Positions 45,800 to 55,165 of a stretch of 64,000 nucleotides of DNA are shown one piece after another. The translations under genes were made by a program, and so were the position numbers. The stretch comes from Pseudochelatococcus sp050946405 (lineage in GTDB: Bacteria; Pseudomonadota; Alphaproteobacteria; Rhizobiales; Beijerinckiaceae). The DNA lies in NCBI RefSeq assembly GCF_050946405.1, contig NZ_JBMNUS010000013.1, positions 62,001 to 126,000 on the forward strand, in the 5' to 3' direction. Position 1 is the stretch's first letter, and each line of letters begins with the position of its first letter. The notes beneath the pieces were generated by a model, which was not told the origin of the DNA, ran no database searches, and saw only the letters and a list, made by a program, of their open reading frames with translations.

Positions 45800-47689
45800 A
45801 TGTGCGGCATCGTGGGATTTCTCGACCGGGATGGCGCGCCGCGCCCGCACGATCTGCTGCGCCGCATGGCGGAGGCCGTGCGCCACCGGGGGCCGGATGA
45901 CGAGGGCTTCTTCACCGGCGACGATATCGGTCTCGGGTTCCGCCGTCTGTCGATCGTCGATCTGGAAGGCGGGCGGCAGCCGATGTTCGCCGGCGACGGG
46001 CGTGTGGCGGCCATCTGCAACGGCGAGATCTACAACCACGCCGAGCTGCGGGCCGATCTCACGGCGCGCGGCCACCGCTTCCGCACGCGCTGCGACACGG
46101 AGGTGATTCCGGCGCTGTTCCTCGAATACGGGCTCGACTTTCCGCGCCGCATCAATGGCCAGTTCGCCTTTGCCGTCTACGATCGGGAGACGCGCCGGCT
46201 GGTGCTGGGGCGCGACCATGTGGGCATCGCGCCGCTGTTTCATGCCGAGGTCGGCGGGCTGCTGTTGTTCGGCTCGGAAATCCGGGCGCTGCTGTGCCAT
46301 CCGGGCCTTGCCCGCGATGTCGACCTGACGGCGCTCGACCAGATCCTGACCTTTCCGGGGCTGGTGAGCCCGCGCACGATCCTGGCGAACGTGCGCGCGC
46401 TGCCGCCGGGGCATCTGCTGGTGGCCGATCCCGGCCGGCCGCCGCGCCTCGATCGCTTCTGGGATCTCGATTTTCCGCGCCATGATGAGTTTCCGCGCCA
46501 TGACGAGATCGGCCCGCCCGGCCGGGCGGACGATTACGTCGACGAGCTGGACGCCGCGTTGCGGCAGGCGGTGCGCTACCGGTTGCAGGCCGATGTGCCG
46601 GTCGCCGGCTATCTGAGCGGCGGCCTCGACAGTTCGCTCGTCGCCGCCATCGTCGCCGATCTGGAGCCGGGGGCCACGCGGCATACGTTCTCCATCACCT
46701 TTCCCGACAGGGCGATCGACGAGCGCGAGCCGCAGCGCCTCGTCGCGGCGAGGCTCGGCACCGCCCATCACGAGCGGGAGATCGATCCCGCGCGACTCGC
46801 CGCCGGGCTCGACCGCATCGTGGGCTGTGCCGAAGCGCCGCTGCGCGAATCCTATAACGTATGCTCGCTGCATCTGTCGGGCATGGTGCGCGAGGCCGGG
46901 CTCAAGGTGGTGCTCACCGGCGAGGGCGCGGACGAGCTTTTCGGCGGCTATGTGGGCTACAGGCTCGATGCGGAGCGCGCGCCTGACGCGGACGACCCTT
47001 ACGATCTCGACGCGCTGATCGAGGGCGAGTGGCGCGAGCGCCTGTGGGGAGACAGCCGTTTCTTCTACGAGAAGGATTATGGCGCGAGCCGCGACATCCG
47101 CCGCGAACTCTACGCGCCGGCGCTGGCCGAGCGCTTCGAGGCGTTCGACTGCCTCGCCCATCCGCTTGTCGACCGCGCGCAGATCGAGGGCCGGCATCCG
47201 TTTCATATCCGCTCGTATCTCGATTTCAAGCTGCGCCTGGCCGATCATCTGCTGGCGGATCACGGCGACAGGGTGAGCTTCGCCAATTCCGTCGAGGCGC
47301 GCTATCCGTTTCTGGACATCGGCGTCATCGACGTGGCGCGCCGCATCCCGCCCGCCCTCATGGTGCATCAGGGCGAGGAAAAGCATATCCTCAAGCGTCT
47401 CGCCCGGCGCTACCTGCCGGCGCAGATCGTGGAGCGCAAGAAGTTCAGCTTCGTCGCCCAGAGCAGCGCCACGCTGCTGCGCGAGGGCGTGCCGCGCGTG
47501 CGCGAGGTGCTCGACGAGGCACGCGTCGCGGCGGACGGCTACTTCAGCCCGGAGGCGGTCGCGCATCTCAAGCAGCGGCACGCCGCGCCGGGCGCGGAAC
47601 TCAACCAGACCTTCGAAGACGACTTCCTGATGGTCGCACTGACCTTCGGGATCCTGCGCGAACAATTCGATCTGCCGAAACTCTCATGA
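45800..47689 (+). CDS. asnB: Asparagine synthetase B-like glutamine amidotransferase
   Basis: A 629-residue class II glutamine-hydrolysing enzyme. The N-terminal nucleophile Cys2 (MCGIVGFLDRDG), RHRGPDDEG, SIVDLEGGRQPM and CNGEIYNHAELRADL define the glutaminase half. The C-terminal ATP-pyrophosphatase half carries YLSGGLDSSLVAAIV and the LTGEGADELFGGY loop. It would make asparagine from aspartate or amidate a carboxyl group on a peptide. It lies between two NRPS genes with 3 bases before it and a 4-base ATGA overlap after it. Co-translation with the megasynthases implies a role in product formation, either supplying Asn or tailoring a side chain. It belongs to the stand-alone AsnB type found in natural-product clusters. 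Confidence 0.93.
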   Translation: MCGIVGFLDRDGAPRPHDLLRRMAEAVRHRGPDDEGFFTGDDIGLGFRRLSIVDLEGGRQPMFAGDGRVAAICNGEIYNHAELRADLTARGHRFRTRCDTEVIPALFLEYGLDFPRRINGQFAFAVYDRETRRLVLGRDHVGIAPLFHAEVGGLLLFGSEIRALLCHPGLARDVDLTALDQILTFPGLVSPRTILANVRALPPGHLLVADPGRPPRLDRFWDLDFPRHDEFPRHDEIGPPGRADDYVDELDAALRQAVRYRLQADVPVAGYLSGGLDSSLVAAIVADLEPGATRHTFSITFPDRAIDEREPQRLVAARLGTAHHEREIDPARLAAGLDRIVGCAEAPLRESYNVCSLHLSGMVREAGLKVVLTGEGADELFGGYVGYRLDAERAPDADDPYDLDALIEGEWRERLWGDSRFFYEKDYGASRDIRRELYAPALAERFEAFDCLAHPLVDRAQIEGRHPFHIRSYLDFKLRLADHLLADHGDRVSFANSVEARYPFLDIGVIDVARRIPPALMVHQGEEKHILKRLARRYLPAQIVERKKFSFVAQSSATLLREGVPRVREVLDEARVAADGYFSPEAVAHLKQRHAAPGAELNQTFEDDFLMVALTFGILREQFDLPKLS

Positions 47690-50600
47690 CAGGACAAGGC
47701 CCCGTGCACTCCACCATGCAGCCTCCCGTGCAGCGTCCCATGCAGCGTAGCTCCTACGTCGACCGGTTCGAGGAGAATGCACGGGCGCGCCCCGCCGCCG
47801 CCGCGCTGGCGACGGCGGCGGGTGAAGTGTCCTACGGCGCGCTCGACGCGCGGGCGCAGCGCCTCGCCCGGCGGCTCGCGCGGCTGGGGGCGGGGAAGGG
47901 CGTCATCGTCGGCCTGTTTCTGGACGCCGACGAAACCTATGTCGCGGCGCTGCTCGGCGCCGGCAAGACGGGCGGCGCCTTCCTGCCGCTGCCGCCGGAC
48001 CTGCCGCCGCTGCGCGTCGCCGCCTGCCTCGCCAAAGCGGAATGCGGGATCGTCGTGACGCTGGGCCGCCACCGCGCCGCGCTGGATGCGGCGCTGGCTG
48101 AAGCCGGCCGATCGGTCGCGGTCATCGAGGCGGATGCGCCGGACGATGCCGGCGACGCCGCGCCGGTGGCGCGCGCCATCGGCCCTCACGATCCCTGCTA
48201 CGTCATGTTCACGTCGGGCTCCACCGGCGCGCCGAAGGCCATTCTGGGGCCGCATCGCAGCCTCTCCCACTTCCTGCGCTGGGAGGTCGGCGAGTTCGGG
48301 CTGGATGAGACGGTGCGCGGCTCGTGGCTCGCGCCCGTCACCTTCGATGTCAGCCTGCGCGACATCCTCGTGCCGCTCATGGCCGGGGGCACGCTCTGCA
48401 TTCCCGATGCCGAGACGCGGATGGTGCCGCGCAAGCTGGTCGACTGGCTGGCGCGCGAAAAGGTGACGCTGGTGCATTGCGTGCCGACGGTGCTGCGCCT
48501 GATCACGCGCGAGCTGGCCGACCGCGGCGGCGATGCCGGCCTTGCGGTGCGTCATCTGCTGGTGGCGGGCGAGCCGCTGCTCGGCGCGGATGTCGCGGCC
48601 TGGCGGGCGGCGGCAGGCGGGCGCGCCGAGGTCGTGAACCTCTATGGCCCGTCGGAAACCACGCTGGCGAAGGTGTTCCACCGCATCGGCGAATTGCCCG
48701 CCGATCCGCGGCGGGTGCTGCCCATCGGCCGGCCGCTGCCCGACACATCGGTGCTCGTTCTTTCCAACGGCCGGCTTTGCGGCCCGCAGCAGATCGGCGA
48801 GATCCACATCCGCACCGCCTATCCCTCGCTCGGCTACCTGAACGACGCGGCGCTGACGGCGGCGAGCTTCATCCGCAATCCGCTCGGCAACGACGATGCC
48901 GACATCGTCTACAAGACCGGCGATCTGGGGCGCTACCTGCCGGACGGCACCGTCGAATGCCTCGGCCGGCAGGACAATCAGGTCAAGGTCAATGGCGTGC
49001 GCATCGAGCTTGCCGAGATCGAGGTCGCGCTGCGCGCCGTCGCGGGCATCGCCAAAGCGGCGGCGGCGGTGCATGCGGGCGGCGGGGCCGATCCCGTGCT
49101 CGTGGGTTATTATGTGCCGGATGCCGGCGCGGCGCCGTCGGCGGAGGCGATCAAGGCGCAGCTCGGGCGCATCCTGCCGGCGGCCATGCTGCCGCACGTG
49201 CTGGTGCGTCTCGACGACCTGCCGCGCACCATCAGCGGCAAGCTCAATCGCAAGGCGTTGCCGCGCCCGGAGGAGCTGTTCTACGCCGAGCATGCCTATG
49301 TGGCGCCGCAGGGCGAGACGGAAGACAAGCTCGCGGCCATCTGGCGCGAGATCTTCGGCCTGACGCGCGTCGGCGTCGAGACCGCCTTTCACGATTTCGG
49401 CGGCGACAGCCTGCGGGCGATCCGCGCCGTGCAGAAGATCTTCCAGACATTCTCCGTCGAGATCAGCCTGAAGGATTTTCTCGCCGCCGCGACGATCCGG
49501 GAACTGGCGCGCCTCGTCGCGGCCGCAGTCCCCGCGCCGGTGAGCGCCATTGCGCGCGCGGCCGATGCGGCAAGCTATCCCGCCACCCCGGCCCAGAACC
49601 GGCTGTGGCGTCTCGACCGGCTCGGCATCGCCCCCACCGCCTACAATCTGACGGAAGCGTGCGAGCTGCTGGGGCCGGTGAACGAGGCGGCGCTGGAGCG
49701 CGCCTTTCGCGACCTGATCGGCCGCCACGAATCGCTGCGCACCACATTCGAGGAGGATGCGGACGGCAACGCGCGCCAGATCGTGCACCATGACACGCCC
49801 TGGCGGCTCGAACGCGTCGACCTGCGCCGCCATGCGGAGCCGGACCGCGCCGCCGCGCTGCTGGCGCGGGACAATGCCGGGCATCGCTTCGACCTGCATC
49901 GCGGCCCGCTGCTGCGCGTCGTGCTCGCCCGCCTGCCGGATGCGGAGGGCGCGGCGCGGCATGTGCTGCTGTTCAACATTCATCACATCGTCGCCGACGT
50001 GTGGTCGCTCGGCGTGCTGGTGCGCGAGGTGGCGGCGCTCTATGCGGCGGCACTCGCCGGCCGCGACGCCGGCCTTGCGCCGCCGGCGCTGCAATTGCGG
50101 GATGTGGCCGTGTGGCAGGCCGGGCGGGCGGCCGCCGGCGCGCTGGACGGCGACCGCGCCTATTGGCTGGAGCGCTTCTCCGCGCTGCCCGCGCCGCTCG
50201 ACCTGCCGGCCGACCGGCCGCGCCCGCCGGTGCAGACCTTCAACGGCACCACGCGGCGCTTCCGCCTGCCGGCGGACCTGACCGGGCAGCTCGACGGCCT
50301 CGCGCGCCGGCACGGCACGACGCGCTTCGCCGTGGTCACGGCGCTGACGAAGGCGCTGCTGCACCGTTATACCGGACAGACGGATATCGTCGTCGGCAGC
50401 CCCGTCGCCGGCCGCACGGATGCGGCGCTGGCGGACCAGATCGGCTATTACGTCAACACGCTCGCGCTGCGCGACACTGCGGAGGCGGGAGCGCGCTTCG
50501 CCGACCTGCTCGCGCGCGTGGCGGCGACGGTGCGCGAGGGGCTCGCGCATCAGGATTACCCGTTCGACGCGCTGGTGCAGGAACTGCCGCTCGAACGCGA

Positions 50601-53600
50601 CATGAGCCGCTCGCCGCTGTTCGACGTCATGGTCGTCGACCACGCCTTCGAGGATGGCGACCTGCGGCTGGAGGGCGTGCGCGTCATGCCCTTCGGCGAC
50701 CGGAACGCCTGGAACTTCAGCCGTTTCGATCTCGTCTTCCATTTTCAGGACGAGGCGGACGAGCTGGTGCTCGATCTCAACTACAACACCGACCTGTTCG
50801 ACGATGCGCGCATCCTGCGCATGGGCGCGCATTTTGCGGAGCTGGCGCGCGCCGCAGCCGGCGACGAGTCGCAGGCTGTCGGGGAACTTAACCTGCTGCC
50901 GGCGGACGAAAGCCGGGAACTGGCCGCTTTCACGCACGGGCCGGTCGTGGCGCGCGATGCGGCGGCGACCATCGTCTCGACCTTCGTGGCGGCGGCGCGC
51001 CGTCACGCCGGGCGCCCCGCCGTCATCGATGCCGGAGGGCGCGTGCTCTCCTATGGCGCGCTCGACGGGGCGACGGACCGGCTGGCGCACGATCTCATCG
51101 CGGCGCATGGCGTCGCCCCCGGCGAGCGCGTGGCGGTGTTCGCGAGGCGCACGCCGGAATCGGTCGCCGCCATGCTCGCGGTGATGAAGGCCGGCGGCGT
51201 CTATGTGCCGATCGATCCCGACTATCCGGCCGCGCGGATACGGTTCATGCTGCGCCAGGCCGGCTGCCGGCTGGCGCTCGCCGACAGCGGGGCGGCCCCG
51301 GTCGCGGATGTGCAGGTCGTCGCCGTCGCGCCCCGGCTCGCGGCCGGCGACGCGGCGCAGCCCGTCGACCGCAGCGGCGCGGGCGAGGCGGCCTATGTGA
51401 TCTTCACCTCCGGGTCGTCGGGCGAGCCGAAGGGGGTGGCGGTCGCCCACGGCGGTTTCGTCAACATGTCGTCGGGGCAGATCGCCCTTTTCGGACTCAC
51501 GCCCGAGGACCGGGTGTTGCAGTTCGCCTCGCCGTCCTTCGACGCCTCGCTCGCCAACATGTTCATGGCGCTGTTCAGCGGCGCGGCGGTGGTGCTGCCG
51601 TCTGCCGGCGACATCAAGAACACGGCCGATTTCCTGGCGCTGCTGGCGCGGAGCGGCACCACGGCGCTCACCCTGCCGCCGACCTATCTGCGCGCGCTGC
51701 GGCGGGCGGAACTGGCCGGGGTGAGGGTGCTCATCACGGCGGGCGAGGAAGCGCCGGCCGCCGACCTGCTCCATTACGCGCAGCGGCTCGCCGCCTTCAA
51801 CGCCTACGGCCCGACGGAGTTTTCGGTCTGCGCCACGGTGCATGAGGTCAGCGAGCGAGACCGCGACCGCCTGCGCCTGCCCATCGGCCGGCCGTTGCCG
51901 AATACGAGCGTGCATGTTCTCGATGCCGCGCTCAAGCCCGTCCCGGTCGGGATCGCGGGGGAAATCTGGCTCGGCGGCAGCGGGCTCGCGCTCGGCTACG
52001 AGGGCGATGCGGCGCAGACCGCCGCGCGCTTCGTCACGCATCCGCACACGGGCGAGCGCCTCTACCGCACCGGCGATCGCGGCGCGTGGCGCGAGGACGG
52101 CGCGGTCGATTTCCTCGGCCGCGCCGACGATCAGGTGAAGGTGGCGGGCCACCGCATCGAGCCGGGCGAGATCGAGGCGGCGATGCGCGCGGTGCCGGGC
52201 GTGCGCGACGCCCATGTCGCCACAGTGGCGCGGGCCGACGGCTCCGCCGCGCTCGCCGCCTGGTACTGCGCGGACGAGCGCGTGGAGCTGTGGCCTTCGG
52301 TGGCGGAGTTCTACGTCTACGACGACATCGCCTATGGCAGCATGGCCGCCGACGAGGGGCGCAACCGGCGCTACCGCGAGGCTTTCGCGCGCCACCTGCC
52401 CGGCAGGACGGTGGTGGATATCGGCACCGGGCCGGTGGCTATCCTCGCGCGCCTCGCCATCGAGGCCGGCGCGCGCAAGGTCTACGCCATCGACAGGCTG
52501 GAGGCGACGGCGCGCAAGGCGCGGGAGACCGTGGCGGCGCTCGGCCTCGACGACCGCATCACGGTGATCCACGGCGACGCCCTGACCCTGGAGCTGCCCG
52601 AGACGGTGGATTTCTGCATCTCCGAGATCGTCGGCGCCATCGGCGGGGCGGAGGGCGCGGCGCGCATCATCAACGGCGCGCGCCGCTACCTGAAGGACCC
52701 GGCGGCCATGCTGCCGCAGTTCAGCGACACGCGCATCGCGGCGCTGGCGCTGCCTCACGACCGGCTCGCGCCGGGCTTTTCGGACATCGCGGCGCATTAC
52801 GTCGACAAGATCTTCGCGGAGGTCGGCCAGCCGTTCGACCTGCGCCTGTGCCTCAAGAACCTGCCGCGCGAGGCCATCGTCTCCACCGACGCGCCGTTCG
52901 AATATCTGGACTACACGCGCGAGGTGCCGGTCGAGGCGACGCACACGGTCGAACTCGTCGTCACGCGGGACAGCGAGATCACCGGCTTCCTCGTCTGGCT
53001 GCGGCTCGGCGTCGATGCGGATGCGGTGGTGGATATTCTCGACAACCCCGGAAGCTGGCTGCCGGTGTGGCTGCCGGCCTTCGCCGTGCCGGTCGCGGTG
53101 GCGGCGGGCGACCGCATCGCCATCACCATCGCGCGGCGGCTTTGCGGCAACGGTTTCAACGTCGACTTCTTCCTCGACGGCACGGTGACGCGGGCGGCCG
53201 GCGAGGCGGTGCCGTTCGCCTGCCGCAGCGCGCATTTCGGCGACGGCTTCCGCCGCACGCCCTTCCATGCGGGGCTGTTCGCGGGGGAAGGGGTGCCGCG
53301 CTTCGAGGCGCCGACGCCGGCCGTGGTGCGCCGTCACCTGCTGGGCGCGGTGCCGGCGCATGCCGTTCCGTCCTTCCTCGTGCCGCTCGACAGGCTGCCG
53401 GTGACGATCAACGGCAAGATCGATCGCGCCGCCCTGCCGGCCCCCGGCGATGTCGCGGAAGGAGCGCGCCGGGGAGAGGCGCTTGCGCCGCAGACGCCGC
53501 TGGAGCGGCAGGTGCTGGATGTGTGGCGCGAGATCATGAGCCGGCCGGACATGACGGCGGGCGATGATTTTTTCAGCATGGGCGGCGATTCCATCCGCGC

Positions 53601-55125
53601 CATCCAGATCGTCTCGCGCCTGCGCCAGCTCGGCTGGAAAGCCGAAATCCGCGACGTGTTCCAGAATCCGACCGTCGCGCAGTTTGCGGGCGTTCTCGCG
53701 CCGGTACGCGCGCGGGCCGATCAGGGCGCGGTTGTCGGCCCCGCGCCGCTGACGCCGGTGCAGCGCTGGTTTCTCGAAACGAGCGTGCGGCCGGACCATT
53801 TCAACCAGGCGGTGGTGTTGCATGCGGAGGCGATCGACGCGGCCGCGGCCCAGGCGGCGCTCGAAGCCGTCTGGCGTCATCACGACGCCCTGCGCGCGGT
53901 CTTCACCCATGATGGCGGCGGCTGGTCGCAGTCCCTGCTCCCGCCCGGCGAGCCGCCCCGCGTGGTGGAGATCGCAGCCGATGATCCGGCCGCCTTCGCG
54001 GAGGCGGCGCGCGCCGTACAGGCGGGTTTCCGCATCGACCGGGGGCCGCTGCTCGTGGCGGCGCTGCTGGCGCGCGGCGCGGCGACGACGGAGGATGCAG
54101 GGGGAAGCCGGCTGCTGCTCTGCGCGCACCATCTCGTGATGGATATCGTGTCGTGGGGCATCCTGATCGAGGACTTCACGGCGGCCTACCTGGCTCATCA
54201 GGACGGCACGACGCCGCGCCTGCCGGACAAGACGGATTCCTGCCGCGACCATGCGCGGGCGCTGGAATCGATCGCGGCGCGGGTGGACTGGACCGGCCGG
54301 CTCGGCTACTGGCGCGCGCTGGAGCGGGATGCGCCGCTGCTGCCGGGCTTCGCCGGCCCGTTCCGCGTCGCGGATGCGTTCACCCTCCAGGGTGTGCTGG
54401 CCGCCGGGGTGACGGCGGCGCTGCTCGGCCCGGCCAATCACGCCTATACGACGGGAACGGAAGACCTGCTGCTCGCCGCTCTTGCTCTCGCGATCGAGCG
54501 GCATTTCAGCCGCGCCGGGGCGCTGGTGACGGTCGAGAGCCACGGCCGCGAATACCCGCTGGCCGATCTTCTCGGCGATGGCGAGGCGCCCGACGTCACC
54601 CGCACGGTCGGCTGGTTCACGGCCTTCCATCCGTTCCGGCTGGAGGCGGCGTCCGGGATCGGCGAGACCGTGCGCGGCGTCAAGGAGGCGCTGCGCCGCG
54701 TGCCGGATCGCGGCTGGAGCCATCTCCTGATGCGGACGCTGCCGGCGGAATGGGTGGTGCCGGACCTGCGGCCGCAGATCGGCTTCAACTATCTCGGTCA
54801 GATGCGTTCGGCCCCCGCCGGCGTCGGCCCCTTCGCCGTCGACTGGGACGCGCCCGGCGGCGCGGTGGCGGCGGATGCGCACCGTCCGCATGCGATCGAC
54901 GTGCTGGCCATGGCGGTGGACGGGGAGCTGCGCGTCAGCCTCGACGTCGACGAGGCGGCGATCGGACGGGAGGCGGGCGAGGTGCTGCTGCGCCGCTTCC
55001 TCGCGGCGATCGAGGAAGTCGTCGCCCATTGCCTCGCGCGGGAAACCGCCGAGCTTACCCCGTCCGACATGACCTACGACAAGCTGTCGCTGGACGATCT
55101 CGATCGTCTGCTGCTGGCCGAATGA
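47686..55125 (+). CDS. NRPS A-PCP-C-A(methyltransferase)-PCP-E
   Basis: A 2,479-residue nonribosomal peptide synthetase. Order: adenylation (~25-530, YVMFTSGSTGAPKA; pocket read by eye as roughly D-V-R-H-L-A-L-L-A-K, no clear match); PCP (Ser575, FGGDSLRAI); condensation (HHIVADVWS, ~766); adenylation (~1085-1920; pocket roughly D-A-A-T-I-A-A-V-C-K, like the Phe code except position 239) interrupted after A8 by a methyltransferase (~1535-1860); PCP (Ser1969, MGGDSIRAI); epimerisation (HHLVMDIVSWGIL, ~2148; ESHGRE; RTVGWFTAFHP; FNYLGQ). It begins with A, so the C domain for its first module is the C4 domain ending the previous protein. The terminal E predicts a D-residue handed to an NRPS whose first domain is a C domain, which matches the partial gene at 63774. 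There is no thioesterase domain. Confidence 0.96.
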   Translation: MTGQGPVHSTMQPPVQRPMQRSSYVDRFEENARARPAAAALATAAGEVSYGALDARAQRLARRLARLGAGKGVIVGLFLDADETYVAALLGAGKTGGAFLPLPPDLPPLRVAACLAKAECGIVVTLGRHRAALDAALAEAGRSVAVIEADAPDDAGDAAPVARAIGPHDPCYVMFTSGSTGAPKAILGPHRSLSHFLRWEVGEFGLDETVRGSWLAPVTFDVSLRDILVPLMAGGTLCIPDAETRMVPRKLVDWLAREKVTLVHCVPTVLRLITRELADRGGDAGLAVRHLLVAGEPLLGADVAAWRAAAGGRAEVVNLYGPSETTLAKVFHRIGELPADPRRVLPIGRPLPDTSVLVLSNGRLCGPQQIGEIHIRTAYPSLGYLNDAALTAASFIRNPLGNDDADIVYKTGDLGRYLPDGTVECLGRQDNQVKVNGVRIELAEIEVALRAVAGIAKAAAAVHAGGGADPVLVGYYVPDAGAAPSAEAIKAQLGRILPAAMLPHVLVRLDDLPRTISGKLNRKALPRPEELFYAEHAYVAPQGETEDKLAAIWREIFGLTRVGVETAFHDFGGDSLRAIRAVQKIFQTFSVEISLKDFLAAATIRELARLVAAAVPAPVSAIARAADAASYPATPAQNRLWRLDRLGIAPTAYNLTEACELLGPVNEAALERAFRDLIGRHESLRTTFEEDADGNARQIVHHDTPWRLERVDLRRHAEPDRAAALLARDNAGHRFDLHRGPLLRVVLARLPDAEGAARHVLLFNIHHIVADVWSLGVLVREVAALYAAALAGRDAGLAPPALQLRDVAVWQAGRAAAGALDGDRAYWLERFSALPAPLDLPADRPRPPVQTFNGTTRRFRLPADLTGQLDGLARRHGTTRFAVVTALTKALLHRYTGQTDIVVGSPVAGRTDAALADQIGYYVNTLALRDTAEAGARFADLLARVAATVREGLAHQDYPFDALVQELPLERDMSRSPLFDVMVVDHAFEDGDLRLEGVRVMPFGDRNAWNFSRFDLVFHFQDEADELVLDLNYNTDLFDDARILRMGAHFAELARAAAGDESQAVGELNLLPADESRELAAFTHGPVVARDAAATIVSTFVAAARRHAGRPAVIDAGGRVLSYGALDGATDRLAHDLIAAHGVAPGERVAVFARRTPESVAAMLAVMKAGGVYVPIDPDYPAARIRFMLRQAGCRLALADSGAAPVADVQVVAVAPRLAAGDAAQPVDRSGAGEAAYVIFTSGSSGEPKGVAVAHGGFVNMSSGQIALFGLTPEDRVLQFASPSFDASLANMFMALFSGAAVVLPSAGDIKNTADFLALLARSGTTALTLPPTYLRALRRAELAGVRVLITAGEEAPAADLLHYAQRLAAFNAYGPTEFSVCATVHEVSERDRDRLRLPIGRPLPNTSVHVLDAALKPVPVGIAGEIWLGGSGLALGYEGDAAQTAARFVTHPHTGERLYRTGDRGAWREDGAVDFLGRADDQVKVAGHRIEPGEIEAAMRAVPGVRDAHVATVARADGSAALAAWYCADERVELWPSVAEFYVYDDIAYGSMAADEGRNRRYREAFARHLPGRTVVDIGTGPVAILARLAIEAGARKVYAIDRLEATARKARETVAALGLDDRITVIHGDALTLELPETVDFCISEIVGAIGGAEGAARIINGARRYLKDPAAMLPQFSDTRIAALALPHDRLAPGFSDIAAHYVDKIFAEVGQPFDLRLCLKNLPREAIVSTDAPFEYLDYTREVPVEATHTVELVVTRDSEITGFLVWLRLGVDADAVVDILDNPGSWLPVWLPAFAVPVAVAAGDRIAITIARRLCGNGFNVDFFLDGTVTRAAGEAVPFACRSAHFGDGFRRTPFHAGLFAGEGVPRFEAPTPAVVRRHLLGAVPAHAVPSFLVPLDRLPVTINGKIDRAALPAPGDVAEGARRGEALAPQTPLERQVLDVWREIMSRPDMTAGDDFFSMGGDSIRAIQIVSRLRQLGWKAEIRDVFQNPTVAQFAGVLAPVRARADQGAVVGPAPLTPVQRWFLETSVRPDHFNQAVVLHAEAIDAAAAQAALEAVWRHHDALRAVFTHDGGGWSQSLLPPGEPPRVVEIAADDPAAFAEAARAVQAGFRIDRGPLLVAALLARGAATTEDAGGSRLLLCAHHLVMDIVSWGILIEDFTAAYLAHQDGTTPRLPDKTDSCRDHARALESIAARVDWTGRLGYWRALERDAPLLPGFAGPFRVADAFTLQGVLAAGVTAALLGPANHAYTTGTEDLLLAALALAIERHFSRAGALVTVESHGREYPLADLLGDGEAPDVTRTVGWFTAFHPFRLEAASGIGETVRGVKEALRRVPDRGWSHLLMRTLPAEWVVPDLRPQIGFNYLGQMRSAPAGVGPFAVDWDAPGGAVAADAHRPHAIDVLAMAVDGELRVSLDVDEAAIGREAGEVLLRRFLAAIEEVVAHCLARETAELTPSDMTYDKLSLDDLDRLLLAE
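52285..53260 (+). other. PRMT-like methyltransferase domain inserted in an adenylation domain
   Basis: The insertion begins after the A8 block (VKVAGHRIEPGEIE) and ends before A10 (VTINGKIDR), the usual slot for NRPS methyltransferases. Its sequence is not that of the common N-methyltransferases. Motif I is VVDIGTGPVAIL followed by KVYAIDR. The loop SEIVGAIGGAE has two Glu nine residues apart, exactly as the double-E loop SEWMGYCLFYE of protein arginine methyltransferases. A downstream region (ITGFLVWLRLGV, then WLPVWLPAFAVPVAVAAGDR) parallels the PRMT beta-barrel with its HW-containing loop. Substrate unknown. Confidence 0.75.
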
Positions 55126-55165
55126 GGAGCGGAACGATGCGCGCCGGGCGGCTCGGGAGGGAGCC

